Shown here: one piece after another, positions 44,170-53,362 of the stretch
Layout of the letters: every line of letters begins with the position of its first letter
How positions within the stretch are numbered: position 1 is the first letter of the stretch
Origin: Candidatus Fraserbacteria bacterium
GTDB lineage: Bacteria > Bipolaricaulota > Bipolaricaulia > RBG-16-55-9 > JAJCYT01
Length of the DNA: 64,000 nt
Assembly: GCA_029262795.1 (NCBI GenBank)
Contig: JAJCYT010000036.1
Location: forward strand, 1-64,000
Direction: 5' to 3'
Notes under the pieces: generated by a model
What the model saw: only the letters and a program-made list of their open reading frames with translations
Databases searched by the model: none
What the model was told of the DNA's origin: nothing
Position numbers and translations under genes: made by a program

Positions 44170-44201
44170 AAGAACTATCTTAATCGTTTTGGAGGTTTGT
44201 G

Positions 44202-44345
44202 ATGCGACATTTTCATTGGAAAAATTGCTTCGGCTTCATCCAAACCGCCATGTCTAAAAAATCCTCAATAGAAAGTGGTCGCCTTTGGCTGACTGCCACC
44301 GTCTTTTTTACCGCACTTCGCGATAACTCCTTTGCCATTTCCTGA
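44202..44345 (+). CDS. Possible small protein (47 residues)
   Basis: ATG at 44202 has GGAGG 6 bases upstream and a good promoter. The product begins MRHFHWKNCFGFIQTAMSKK and ends TALRDNSFAIS; it has a His/Trp/Cys-bearing N-terminus and a hydrophobic stretch (LWLTATVFFTAL). I do not recognise it. It could be a leader peptide for the aminotransferase gene, which starts 60 bases after its stop, or a small membrane-active protein. Confidence 0.45.
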   Translation: MRHFHWKNCFGFIQTAMSKKSSIESGRLWLTATVFFTALRDNSFAIS

Positions 44346-44405
44346 ATAGCATTTGATCGTTGTGAAAATCCATTCTAGAGATTTTTTAAATTAAGGAGTT
44401 TATTT

Positions 44406-45689
44406 ATGAATCAGGCAACCATGAAAGCAGAAACCGCTTGGGAAAATCGTTTTGACTACACTGCTCGTGCCACCACATCACTGGCCCCATTTCGTGCCGT
44501 AAAATCTCACGGCGCTTTGATCACGGGTGACGATGGACGAGACTATATCGACCTTACCGGAGGGTGGGGGTGCCTGGTGGTGGGCCATACCCACCCCAAA
44601 GTGGTCACTGCCATTCAGCAGCAGGCTGAGCAGTTTGTTCATACCGATTACAGCGTGGTTGGTTACAGTTCCTTCGTTGACTTAGCCAAGCGATTGTGCG
44701 AAGCTGCGCCTGGAGATAAGTCCAAGAAAGCGGCCTTTTATAACAGTGGTGCAGAAGCTGTGGAAAATGCCGTAAAGATTTCCCGCTATCACACCAAGCG
44801 CCCAGGCGTTGTGGTGTTCGATCGAGCATTTCATGGCCGCACCCTGCTAACCATGACCATGACGCACAAAGCCACACCTTACAAGGCTGGATTTGGTCCA
44901 TTTGCTTCGGACGTCTATCGTGTGCCATTCCCATCTGAATACCACACCCCAATGTCTTTTGAACAGTGGAAAAAACACTTGGCTGGGTTGGTGAACTATA
45001 ACGACATCGCTTGTGTGGTGGTCGAGCCAATTCAAGGCGAAGGTGGCTTCATTGTGCCACAGGATGGTTTCCTCAAAGATCTTCGTGAATTTACGACTGA
45101 ACAAGGCATTGTGTTGGTGTCTGACGAAGTACAAACCGGCATGGGGCGCACTGGCAAAATGTTTGCATCCGAGCATTTTGGCATTGAACCTGACTTGATC
45201 ACCACGGCAAAATCGCTCGCTTCCGGGATGCCACTCAGTGGCGTCATTGGCGTGAGCGAAGTGATTGACTCTGTACCCGACAGCGGCATCGGTGGGACGT
45301 ATGTGGGCAACCCCATCTCCTGTGTGGCAGGTTTGGCCGTGATGGACATCATCGAAGAAGAAAATCTGTTGCAGCGTGCGATTGACTTAGGTCAGCAGAT
45401 GGAAGATCGCTTTAAAGCGATGCAGCAAAAATACGACATCATTGGCGATGTTCGTGGTGTGGGTTCCATGATGGCATTGGAATTGGTCACCGACCGTGAC
45501 GAGAAAACGCCTGCATCCGATCAAACATCTGCCGTCATCCAGCATGCGCTGGACAACGGCGTGATCACTGCCAAAGCGGGCATCCACGGCAACGTGCTGC
45601 GCATGTTGATTCCATTAATCATTTCTGAAGAAATGCTTGATCAAGGCTTGGATGTGATTGAAGCTGGCATTGCAAAAGTAAATTCGTAA
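44406..45689 (+). CDS. Class III aminotransferase, GabT-like
   Basis: A 427-residue PLP-dependent omega-aminotransferase with GGWGCLVVGHTHPKVVTAI, NSGAEAVENAVKISRYHT, AFHGRTLLTMTMTHK and VVEPIQGEGGF. VSDEVQTGMGRTGKMFA precedes the PLP lysine in TTAKSLASGMPLSGV. It transfers an amino group from a terminal amine such as 4-aminobutyrate, ornithine-like substrates or a related compound to an oxoacid. Sequence alone does not separate these. AAGGAG precedes the ATG. A strong terminator follows. Confidence 0.9.
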   Translation: MNQATMKAETAWENRFDYTARATTSLAPFRAVKSHGALITGDDGRDYIDLTGGWGCLVVGHTHPKVVTAIQQQAEQFVHTDYSVVGYSSFVDLAKRLCEAAPGDKSKKAAFYNSGAEAVENAVKISRYHTKRPGVVVFDRAFHGRTLLTMTMTHKATPYKAGFGPFASDVYRVPFPSEYHTPMSFEQWKKHLAGLVNYNDIACVVVEPIQGEGGFIVPQDGFLKDLREFTTEQGIVLVSDEVQTGMGRTGKMFASEHFGIEPDLITTAKSLASGMPLSGVIGVSEVIDSVPDSGIGGTYVGNPISCVAGLAVMDIIEEENLLQRAIDLGQQMEDRFKAMQQKYDIIGDVRGVGSMMALELVTDRDEKTPASDQTSAVIQHALDNGVITAKAGIHGNVLRMLIPLIISEEMLDQGLDVIEAGIAKVNS

Positions 45690-45692
45690 AAC

Positions 45693-45724
45693 ACAGGGGG
45701 GCGGAAATAGTTCCGCCCCCCTGT
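45693..45724 (+). terminator. Rho-independent terminator after the aminotransferase
   Basis: A perfect 14-bp stem ACAGGGGGGCGGAA / TTCCGCCCCCCTGT with loop ATAG. It also lies just past the stop of the convergent signalling gene, so it may act in both directions. Confidence 0.85.
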
Positions 45725-45743
45725 TCCCTTCAAAACTTGGGGA

Positions 45744-48700
45744 TTAACTTGTTTGATCTTTTAAAGTTTCAAGAAATATTTTGACCACCACAGGGTCCCA
45801 TTGGAAGCCTGCACCTTCTTTCAGAACTTTGAGCGCTTTTGCCTGAGACATGGCTTCACGATAAGGACGATCTTTGGTCATGGCGTCGTAGGCATCCACT
45901 ACAGAGAGAATGCGTGCTTCGAGCAAAATATCTTCACCTTTGAAGCCATTGGGATAACCTGAACCGTTCCAGTTCTCATGATGTTGGGCAATGATGTTGG
46001 CGGTGTACCTCAGAGGCGCAATGCCACGAACCAGTTCGAAACCCATTTCTACATGGCTTTTGACAATTTTCCACTCGGTTTCATTAAGCCTGCCCTTTTT
46101 GTTCAGAATGTCTTCCGGCACGCCAATTTTGCCAATATCATGAAGCAGGGCAGCATGTTTTAGACTGTCTAATCTGTCGTTTGAAAGCTTTAGTTTTTTG
46201 CCCAAAGCCATGCATAAATCAGACAATCGTTGGCAATGCCCCAGGGTTTGCTGGTCTCTTTCTTCAAGTGTTTTTGCCAGCATGGTCACGGTGCGCAAGG
46301 CGGTGTCTTCTAGCTGGCGTTTCAGCAATTGTTCTCGTTCTTCTGCAACTCTTTGTGCTGTAATGTCGATCAAGGTGCCAATTGTGGCAGGTTTACCTTT
46401 ATATTCGGCCAAATTGCCAAACACCTGAAGATGGACAATATGTCCCTGTTTGTGAACGAGGCGGAAATTATAATGGGATTTTTTCAGATTGCCTTTTAAT
46501 CGTTCTTCAACAGGCGCTTGGACGATCTTTCGATCATCAGGATGAATCAAGGCCAAGCGATGTTGTTTCTGAAGTTCTTCACGACTGTAGCCTGTGATTT
46601 CAGTCATTCGTTTGTTGGCAAACTGGATATGGTCATCCTGGATAATGCACACGCCCACTTGAGAGTCTTCAACAATATGGCGATAGGAATGCTCAGATTC
46701 GCGCAATTTTCGTTCGAGCTGCTGCGCTTTGCTGATATCTCGTCCCATCACCAGCACGTATTTTGGCTTGCCTTGATCATCTAAAATAGGAATGGTTTTG
46801 GCTTCCAGGGGAATCTTATGCCCTTCCTTGGTTAAGATATGGCGTACATAAGCTTGACCAAAGGATTGTCCATGTAAGGCTTTTTCAAATCGTCCATCAG
46901 AGCTATCACGCTCTTCAGGCACAATAATTTGGGACAAGCGCAAACGTAGAAATTCATCTTTACTGTAACCCAGTAGTTCACATGCTGTTGGGTTGACGTT
47001 CACAAAATTCCGATCTTTGTCCAGCAGCATGATGGCATCAGGTGCCAGCTCAAACAATGAGCGGTAACGTTGTTCGGACAGCTTTAGGTCTTGTTCCCGC
47101 TTCAGGCTGCTCATGGCAATGGCCAGTTGATTCGCCAGGAAGTAAGCCAGGTCCAGATCCTGTTGGCTGAACGCATTTTTTCGGTACGATTCCAGATTTA
47201 ACGCCCCAAATTTTTCATTTCGAAGCGTGATGGGAACCACCAGTTCGGAACGGGTGCGTGAATCCACATCAATGTAATCCGATGTTTCTGTCACATCATC
47301 GATAAAAACAGCCTCTTGGGTGCGAACGGCTTTGGTTACCAGCGTGGCATCGTCAAGCGTGTGAGAATAGCCCACAAAGCGCTGTGCATCCTCAGAGCCG
47401 CAATAGGCGGCCACTTCGAGCTGTTCTCCCTGAAGCAATGCAATGCCCACCAAATCATACCCATAGCGTTTTGATGCCCAGTTGGCAGCATGGCTGGCCA
47501 TATCGTGAATGTCGTCCATTTCTGCCAATTCGCTGCCCAACTGAAATGCCAGTTTCAAGCGTTTTTGTTGCTGTTGTAAGCTTTCATTCTCCTGAACGCG
47601 CTTTACAGCCAACTCAATTTGCGGCATTAAGGTCGATAATAACTGTATATCCGTTTCGTCAAAGGCGCATTCTCTTACACTGTTATCAATGTTGAATTGC
47701 CCCATCAGTTCGCCATCAAACACAATAGGTAAAGATAATGTAGACAATGCCATTGGTCCTATGGTAGAAAGTTTTTCTGTGATGGCAGGGTCAAGTTTTT
47801 GCTGGTTGTGCTGGCTCATGGTGCTGATATTGACAATGGTTGGGTTTTCTAAATCATGGACACAAAACGCTTTGACTGAAAGAGGCAGTTCCAAAGTCGA
47901 TAGTGAATTCAGTGACCAGCCCACCGCTGCGACAAACTCAACATGATCAGTGGTGTGGTTAAATAGTTGTGCTGAACCGCAATTGGCATTTGGAATCAGG
48001 TCAACAGCTTCCTGCAAAATAAGATGTAGAAGGGGTTGAATCTGGGTTTCGGAATTGAGGCGTTTTAAAAATGTTTGCGAACGGGTGAGTCGTTCGTTGG
48101 TGTTTTCCAGTTCTTCACGCTCATGCGCGCGTCGCAGGGCCAGTTCGATTTGGGGAGTCAGGGTGGCCAGTAAAGCAACATCGTCATCTTCAAACGCATG
48201 TTCGTTGGTGGTGTTGTCCAAATTGAAGCGACCTACCAGCTTACCGTTCAGATGAATGGGCAAGGACAATGTAGACAAGGCCGGTGGTCCCAGATCGGTA
48301 AACTGATCTGCAATCTTCTCATCCAGAACGATTTGGTCTTGTTCTCTTAAATTGATATTAATGATCGAATGGTCATGGGAATCCTTGATTGGGTGTTGTT
48401 CAAAAGGAATTTTGATGTTGGACAATTTGTCCATTGGCCAACCCACAGCAGCCACAAATTCAACCTGCCTTGATTTGTCGTTAAATAATTCAGCAGACCC
48501 ACTGTCGGCGTTGGGAATCAATTTTACAGCTTCATCCAGAATCAACTGCAAAATGGGTTGCAGTTTGGTTTCCGTGTTCAGGTTTTCAAGCAACTGTTGT
48601 GTTTGCTTCAGCCGTGCATTGCTGTTTTCCAAACGCTCACGGGTTTTGGCACGACTCATGGCCAGCTCAATTTGAGGAATGATGGTGGAAAGCAGTTCAA

Positions 48701-50930
48701 TATCAGTGTCGTTAAAGGCTTCTTCTTTGCTGGTGCAGTCGATGTTAAAGCGGCCTACCAGTTCATCGTCCAAATAAACTGGGAAGGAAAGAATGGACAG
48801 TGGCTGCTTTCCTAAATTGGATAACTTTTCTGCGGATTCGGGGCTCAAATTTTGTTGGTTATGCTGCCTTAAGTCATTGCCGAAAATGACTGGTTTTGCA
48901 TGGTCATTATTGGGATGAATGTCGGCCCCAGTTGGTATGGTGACTGTGGATAAGACTTCCATTGGCCAGTCCACTGCGGCCACGAAATTAAATTGATCCG
49001 TTTTTGGATCAAATAAAAGCGCCGTACCACTGTCGGCATTGGGAATGAGGTTTACGGCCCCTTCCAGGATCGATTGCAAAATGGGCTGTAGTTTGGTTTC
49101 TGTATTCAGATTTTCTAGCAACTGCTGCATTTGTTTCAGTTGCTCGTTGGTGTTTTCCAAATGTTCGCGTGCCTGAGCACGCCGCACGGACAGCTCAATT
49201 TGTGGCATTAAAGTTGCCAACATTTTTAAATCATTTTGATCAAAAGCGTGCTGCTTGCTGGTACTGTCTATGTTGAATTTTCCAACAAGCTTGCCATCCA
49301 GATAAATGGGCAAAGACAGAGCCGAGAGTGCAGGTGGACCCAATGTCGCAAATTTTTCTGCGGTTTCCAGATCCAAATATTGTTCATCGTGCTGATTTAA
49401 ATCGGCTTCGATAATGGCAGGGCTTTCGGGAAGGTTGTCAGGGTGAATGTCAGCCGTGCGTGGCAATTCGATGGTGGACAAAATATCTAAAGACCAGCCC
49501 ACTGCGGCAACAAACTTAAACCGATCAGTTTGCTCATCAAACAACTGCGCTGTGCCACTGTTGGCATTTGGAATTAAATGCACAGCTTCTTCAAGAATGA
49601 GTTGCAGTAACGATCGTAGCTGGTTTTCATTGTTTAATCTCTCTAGAAAATGTTGCGTTTTCACCAACTGTTGATGAGTTTTTTCCAGCTCGGAAATATC
49701 CGAAGCAAAAAACACATGGCCGTAAGGGGTACCGCGTTCCTGTTTTAATTCAGACGGCTTAACCAGGATGGTGGAGGCAGGGCGATCTGGTTGTGCAAGC
49801 TCGATTTTGTGAGGCACAAATTGTTTTTGTGCGACCTGCTCTAAAAGGACCTCAAAAGAAGGCATTGCGGTTTTCAGTGTTTGATTCATTAACTGCGTAT
49901 AAGGAAGCCCGCACCAACTGGAAAATGCCTGGTTGACATAAATGACCTTACCCTGAAGGTCTGTGGCGACAATCATTTCATCTACGCCGTTTAAAAATGA
50001 GGTTTGAAAGCGCACTTGTTGCGATTTTTCTGATAGTTGTCGTTGCAGCACATCGACATGCTTGTCGCGCTTTTGCTGGTAAAGCTGAGCGTCTGCCAGT
50101 TTTAGCAAACGTTGTGGTTCAGGGTCCATCCCGGGTTCCCAGTACACCTGCCCCATGCTCAAACCCAGACTTAAGTTGCCCAAATCGTAATGGCTTAACC
50201 AAGTGGCAAAAGCCTGTTTCAGTCGATCAATGATAAGCTCGGATTGAGCAGGCGTGGCCTGAAAAAGGGCCACAAACTCATCGCCTCCATAACGGAAGAT
50301 TTTGTCTTGTTTGCGTAAATTCTCTTTCAGCAGTTGACCAAGCTGACGCAACACATCGTCACCTTTAAGGTGGCCGAGCTGGTCGTTGATTTGTTTAAAC
50401 CCATCCAAATCCATCAATAACAACGTGAGTGGTTTTTTATACTGGCAGCTGTCTTCCAGCGACTTTTGTAACACCTGGTCAAAATACCAGCGATTGTACA
50501 GACCGGTGAGACCATCTTGAATAGCCACTTGTTTCAGTTCAGCTTCAAGCCCTTTTCGGGACAACAGCATTTCAATGCGTGCCAGCAGTACGTCAAACTG
50601 AATGGGTTTTTGCACATAATCGTTGGCCCCCAGGCTAAGGGCATTTACCATGTCATCGTTGGTGTGTTTTGCGCTGACCATAACCACAGGTAAATCCACC
50701 AGCGAGTGTGTTTGCCTCAGGGATTTCAGTACCTGAATGCCATCGATGCCAGGCATCATGATGTCCAGCAATACCAGATCAAACTTATGCGGTTTAACCA
50801 GGGACAACGCCTGTTGACCGCCATTGGCCACGGTCACGGCGTATCCTCGTTTTTGCAGGCGACGGGTGAGCATGTCGCGGTTCATTTCATTGTCGTCAAC
50901 GACCAACAGTGAAAAATGCTCTGGTTTCAT
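45744..50930 (-). CDS. Giant REC-GGDEF-PAS-GAF(x5)-PAS-PAS-HD-GYP response regulator
   Basis: This 1728-residue soluble protein has domains in order. REC (1-125; LLDIMMP with phospho-Asp) precedes GGDEF (~130-300; RYGGDEF near 213), which has an RxxD inhibitory site five residues before. PAS (~310-425) follows. Four closely similar GAF repeats of ~172 residues cover 430-1125, each beginning with a form of LNTETKLQPILQ and ending PQIELA. A different GAF (~1135-1280) and two PAS domains (~1285-1540) come next, then HD-GYP (~1545-1728; HDIGKIGVPEDIL, HHENWNGSGYP). Both the c-di-GMP synthase and phosphodiesterase active sites look intact, so it could set c-di-GMP in either direction. It is the last gene of a phosphorelay operon. 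Confidence 0.93.
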   Translation of the reverse strand: MKPEHFSLLVVDDNEMNRDMLTRRLQKRGYAVTVANGGQQALSLVKPHKFDLVLLDIMMPGIDGIQVLKSLRQTHSLVDLPVVMVSAKHTNDDMVNALSLGANDYVQKPIQFDVLLARIEMLLSRKGLEAELKQVAIQDGLTGLYNRWYFDQVLQKSLEDSCQYKKPLTLLLMDLDGFKQINDQLGHLKGDDVLRQLGQLLKENLRKQDKIFRYGGDEFVALFQATPAQSELIIDRLKQAFATWLSHYDLGNLSLGLSMGQVYWEPGMDPEPQRLLKLADAQLYQQKRDKHVDVLQRQLSEKSQQVRFQTSFLNGVDEMIVATDLQGKVIYVNQAFSSWCGLPYTQLMNQTLKTAMPSFEVLLEQVAQKQFVPHKIELAQPDRPASTILVKPSELKQERGTPYGHVFFASDISELEKTHQQLVKTQHFLERLNNENQLRSLLQLILEEAVHLIPNANSGTAQLFDEQTDRFKFVAAVGWSLDILSTIELPRTADIHPDNLPESPAIIEADLNQHDEQYLDLETAEKFATLGPPALSALSLPIYLDGKLVGKFNIDSTSKQHAFDQNDLKMLATLMPQIELSVRRAQAREHLENTNEQLKQMQQLLENLNTETKLQPILQSILEGAVNLIPNADSGTALLFDPKTDQFNFVAAVDWPMEVLSTVTIPTGADIHPNNDHAKPVIFGNDLRQHNQQNLSPESAEKLSNLGKQPLSILSFPVYLDDELVGRFNIDCTSKEEAFNDTDIELLSTIIPQIELAMSRAKTRERLENSNARLKQTQQLLENLNTETKLQPILQLILDEAVKLIPNADSGSAELFNDKSRQVEFVAAVGWPMDKLSNIKIPFEQHPIKDSHDHSIININLREQDQIVLDEKIADQFTDLGPPALSTLSLPIHLNGKLVGRFNLDNTTNEHAFEDDDVALLATLTPQIELALRRAHEREELENTNERLTRSQTFLKRLNSETQIQPLLHLILQEAVDLIPNANCGSAQLFNHTTDHVEFVAAVGWSLNSLSTLELPLSVKAFCVHDLENPTIVNISTMSQHNQQKLDPAITEKLSTIGPMALSTLSLPIVFDGELMGQFNIDNSVRECAFDETDIQLLSTLMPQIELAVKRVQENESLQQQQKRLKLAFQLGSELAEMDDIHDMASHAANWASKRYGYDLVGIALLQGEQLEVAAYCGSEDAQRFVGYSHTLDDATLVTKAVRTQEAVFIDDVTETSDYIDVDSRTRSELVVPITLRNEKFGALNLESYRKNAFSQQDLDLAYFLANQLAIAMSSLKREQDLKLSEQRYRSLFELAPDAIMLLDKDRNFVNVNPTACELLGYSKDEFLRLRLSQIIVPEERDSSDGRFEKALHGQSFGQAYVRHILTKEGHKIPLEAKTIPILDDQGKPKYVLVMGRDISKAQQLERKLRESEHSYRHIVEDSQVGVCIIQDDHIQFANKRMTEITGYSREELQKQHRLALIHPDDRKIVQAPVEERLKGNLKKSHYNFRLVHKQGHIVHLQVFGNLAEYKGKPATIGTLIDITAQRVAEEREQLLKRQLEDTALRTVTMLAKTLEERDQQTLGHCQRLSDLCMALGKKLKLSNDRLDSLKHAALLHDIGKIGVPEDILNKKGRLNETEWKIVKSHVEMGFELVRGIAPLRYTANIIAQHHENWNGSGYPNGFKGEDILLEARILSVVDAYDAMTKDRPYREAMSQAKALKVLKEGAGFQWDPVVVKIFLETLKDQTS

Positions 50931-50961
50931 GGACAGCTACTTTCTCAATGTGGCGTGTGAG

Positions 50962-51336
50962 TCACACGGCCACTTTCTCAAGCCAGTGATGGATTTTTTC
51001 CAACAATCTGGGGAATTCAATTGGCTTGGTATCGTAATCGTCACAACCGGCGTCCAGTGCTTTTTCCCGATCGCCGGTCATGGCATGTGCAGTCAGGGCA
51101 ATGATGGGAATATTTTCGGTGATTGCCTGGCCTTTGAGCGCACGACTGGCTTCCCAGCCATCAATTTCTGGCAGGCTCAGGTCCATTAAAATGAGATCAG
51201 GCAACATTTGCTCAGCATATGAAATGGCCTGTTGACCATTGTCCGCCAGGGACACGTCATAGCCTTTGCGCGCCAAACGTCTGGACAACATTTCGCGATT
51301 CATTTCATTGTCTTCAACCAGCAAAATTTTAAACAT
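50962..51336 (-). CDS. Single-domain response regulator (CheY/DivK-like)
   Basis: This 124-residue receiver starts at ATG 51336 ([17 protein letters not shown]), overlapping the upstream kinase gene by 8 bases. It has the acidic pair EDN, phospho-Asp in [13 protein letters not shown], the conserved Thr in IIALTAHAM and the Lys in DYDTKPIEF. It probably shuttles phosphate between the two hybrid kinases and the giant regulator. Its first residues resemble the start of the giant protein (VVDDNEMNRDML), suggesting a recent common origin. Confidence 0.93.
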   Translation of the reverse strand: MFKILLVEDNEMNREMLSRRLARKGYDVSLADNGQQAISYAEQMLPDLILMDLSLPEIDGWEASRALKGQAITENIPIIALTAHAMTGDREKALDAGCDDYDTKPIEFPRLLEKIHHWLEKVAV

Positions 51337-53311
51337 GCTCCACTTCCTTTGTGGCAGCGCCATTGGGCAATGCCATTGCATTTTGTCGAACCAGGCGTTT
51401 GATAATGGACTGGATATCGTGTACCAGTTCTTCAAGCGCGTAGCCCCCCTTTTGCAGAACTTTCTCGACGCGCCCATTGAGCCGCATCAAATCAATTTCA
51501 GTCAGCGCTTTGGCGGTCATCACAATGACCGGGATCGAACGCCATTGGGCTTTGTTGCCCAATTCAAATACAAACTCGAACCCATCTACCTCTGGCATCA
51601 TCAGGTCGAGTAAAATAAGGTCAGGGGTGACGGTGTCCAATTGTTGCAGGCCAGCTTTGCCATTTTTGGCGCTGCTGACTTGGAAACCGCGTTTTTCAAG
51701 CATTTTTACAAGCATGTTGCGTGAATTGGAGTCGTCTTCAACGACCAGCACCGACCCGCCAGGGTGGTATTGATTTTTGTGCTTGTTTAGCGATTGAATC
51801 AACTGTTCCTGGGTGACCGGCTTGAGTAAATAATCGTCAGCACCCAACGCATAGCCCATGTTTTCATTGTCGTGCATGGTCAGCATAATGACGGGAATAT
51901 CTTTTAGATGATCATCTTTCTTAAGCTGGTTAAGCACAGCCCAGCCGTCCATTTGGGGCATCAGTACATCGAGCATGATGGCCGACGGTTCTAGCTGTTT
52001 GGCCAGTTCCAGTCCCTTTTCACCGGTGTTGCAGGCGACCACCTCAAACTCCGATTGGCTCAAATAGCGGCTCACCAATTCCAGCATGTCCTGATCATCA
52101 TCAATCACCAAAACGGTGTCTTTTGTGAGTGATGGTTCAGCATTTGAAGGAGGGTGTTGTTGAGAGGTCGTCTTGGTCGCCTGAGCTTCAGATACCTTTG
52201 CCGGCAGTTGGATCACAAATGTGGTGCCTTGACCCACCTCACTTTGCAGGTCAATATTGCCGCCCATCAGGGCGCAGAATTTTTGTGTGATGGTCAGACC
52301 CAGCCCACTGCCACCAAATTTCTTTTGCACAGAAGGGTCGGCCTGAAGGTATTCGCCAAAAACATGATCAATCTGTTCCTGAGTCATGCCCATGCCACTG
52401 TCGCAAACAACAATGTTGATCCATTCTTTCTGATCACGAAATTCGCGCGAAGCGCTCATGGTGATGGTGCCATTCTGGGTAAATTTACAGGCATTGGACA
52501 GCAGGTTAAACAATGCTTGGCGTACTTTGGTCAGGTCTGCGTGCATTTGGCCCAAGTTGGGCGCACATTCAATGGTCAGTGCGTTGTTGCCTTGATCTAC
52601 CAATGGTTTGATGGTGTCCACCACATCATGGATTGTTACAGCCAGATCAAACGTTTCCAAATACAATTCCATTTTTCCGGCTTCAATCTTGGAAAGATCG
52701 AGCACATCGTTGATCAAACTCAACAAATGTCGCCCTGCAGCGTTGATTCTTTTAGCATCGGACACAAACGCATCCATGCCCGCTTCTTCGGCTTCTTCAT
52801 TCAGCATTTCGCTGTAGCCGATAATGGCATTGAGAGGTGTTCTCAACTCATGGCTCATATTGGCCAGAAAACGACTTTTGGCCTGATTGGCTAATTCAGA
52901 AATATCTTTGGCCTGCTGGGCTTCGGTTTTGGCTTGTTCCAATTCCTGCAATGAGTTTTTCATGTCTTTCACTGCCTGACTACGGGAGTGGGCAATCAAA
53001 AACACCAAGCAGAAAATGGAGGTAAGCAGTGGGATTTCGATGGTTTCATTCAAAGAGATTTTGTTGGTCATAACAGCCAATGTGACTTGCAATGTCGTCA
53101 CTGACACCCAAAAGATGCCTCTGGTCACAAATCCAAAAAAGTTCCAAAAGAAGGCACCAAGCGTGAGTAAAAAGAACACCAAATGGAAAAACAACACGGT
53201 TTCGTTACCGAAAGCCAACAACACAGAAGAGACAATTAGTCCCAAGTCGATAGGGATTAATCGAGGCTCAAGTTGAAATTGTGTTCTCGCTCGCTGTAAC
53301 CATGCCAACAT
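51329..53311 (-). CDS. Membrane hybrid histidine kinase with two receiver domains
   Basis: This 660-residue protein has four hydrophobic segments (about 20-110), a coiled linker, HisKA with [18 protein letters not shown] (His near 155), and HATPase_c (about 265-375; N-box [28 protein letters not shown]). Two REC domains follow: 405-515 with [11 protein letters not shown] and 530-640 with [11 protein letters not shown]. No periplasmic sensor domain is obvious; the membrane part may itself sense. It is third from the end in the minus-strand operon. Confidence 0.93.
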   Translation of the reverse strand: MLAWLQRARTQFQLEPRLIPIDLGLIVSSVLLAFGNETVLFFHLVFFLLTLGAFFWNFFGFVTRGIFWVSVTTLQVTLAVMTNKISLNETIEIPLLTSIFCLVFLIAHSRSQAVKDMKNSLQELEQAKTEAQQAKDISELANQAKSRFLANMSHELRTPLNAIIGYSEMLNEEAEEAGMDAFVSDAKRINAAGRHLLSLINDVLDLSKIEAGKMELYLETFDLAVTIHDVVDTIKPLVDQGNNALTIECAPNLGQMHADLTKVRQALFNLLSNACKFTQNGTITMSASREFRDQKEWINIVVCDSGMGMTQEQIDHVFGEYLQADPSVQKKFGGSGLGLTITQKFCALMGGNIDLQSEVGQGTTFVIQLPAKVSEAQATKTTSQQHPPSNAEPSLTKDTVLVIDDDQDMLELVSRYLSQSEFEVVACNTGEKGLELAKQLEPSAIMLDVLMPQMDGWAVLNQLKKDDHLKDIPVIMLTMHDNENMGYALGADDYLLKPVTQEQLIQSLNKHKNQYHPGGSVLVVEDDSNSRNMLVKMLEKRGFQVSSAKNGKAGLQQLDTVTPDLILLDLMMPEVDGFEFVFELGNKAQWRSIPVIVMTAKALTEIDLMRLNGRVEKVLQKGGYALEELVHDIQSIIKRLVRQNAMALPNGAATKEVEHV

Positions 53312-53362
53312 CGTTTTCCTCCATGCACAATCATTGTGCCTTTTTTGCCTACTTTTTAGGCA

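Noticed and set aside
52154..52894. 246-codon open frame opposite the membrane kinase
   Set aside because: It is antisense to HisKA and HATPase motifs, with no supporting signals.
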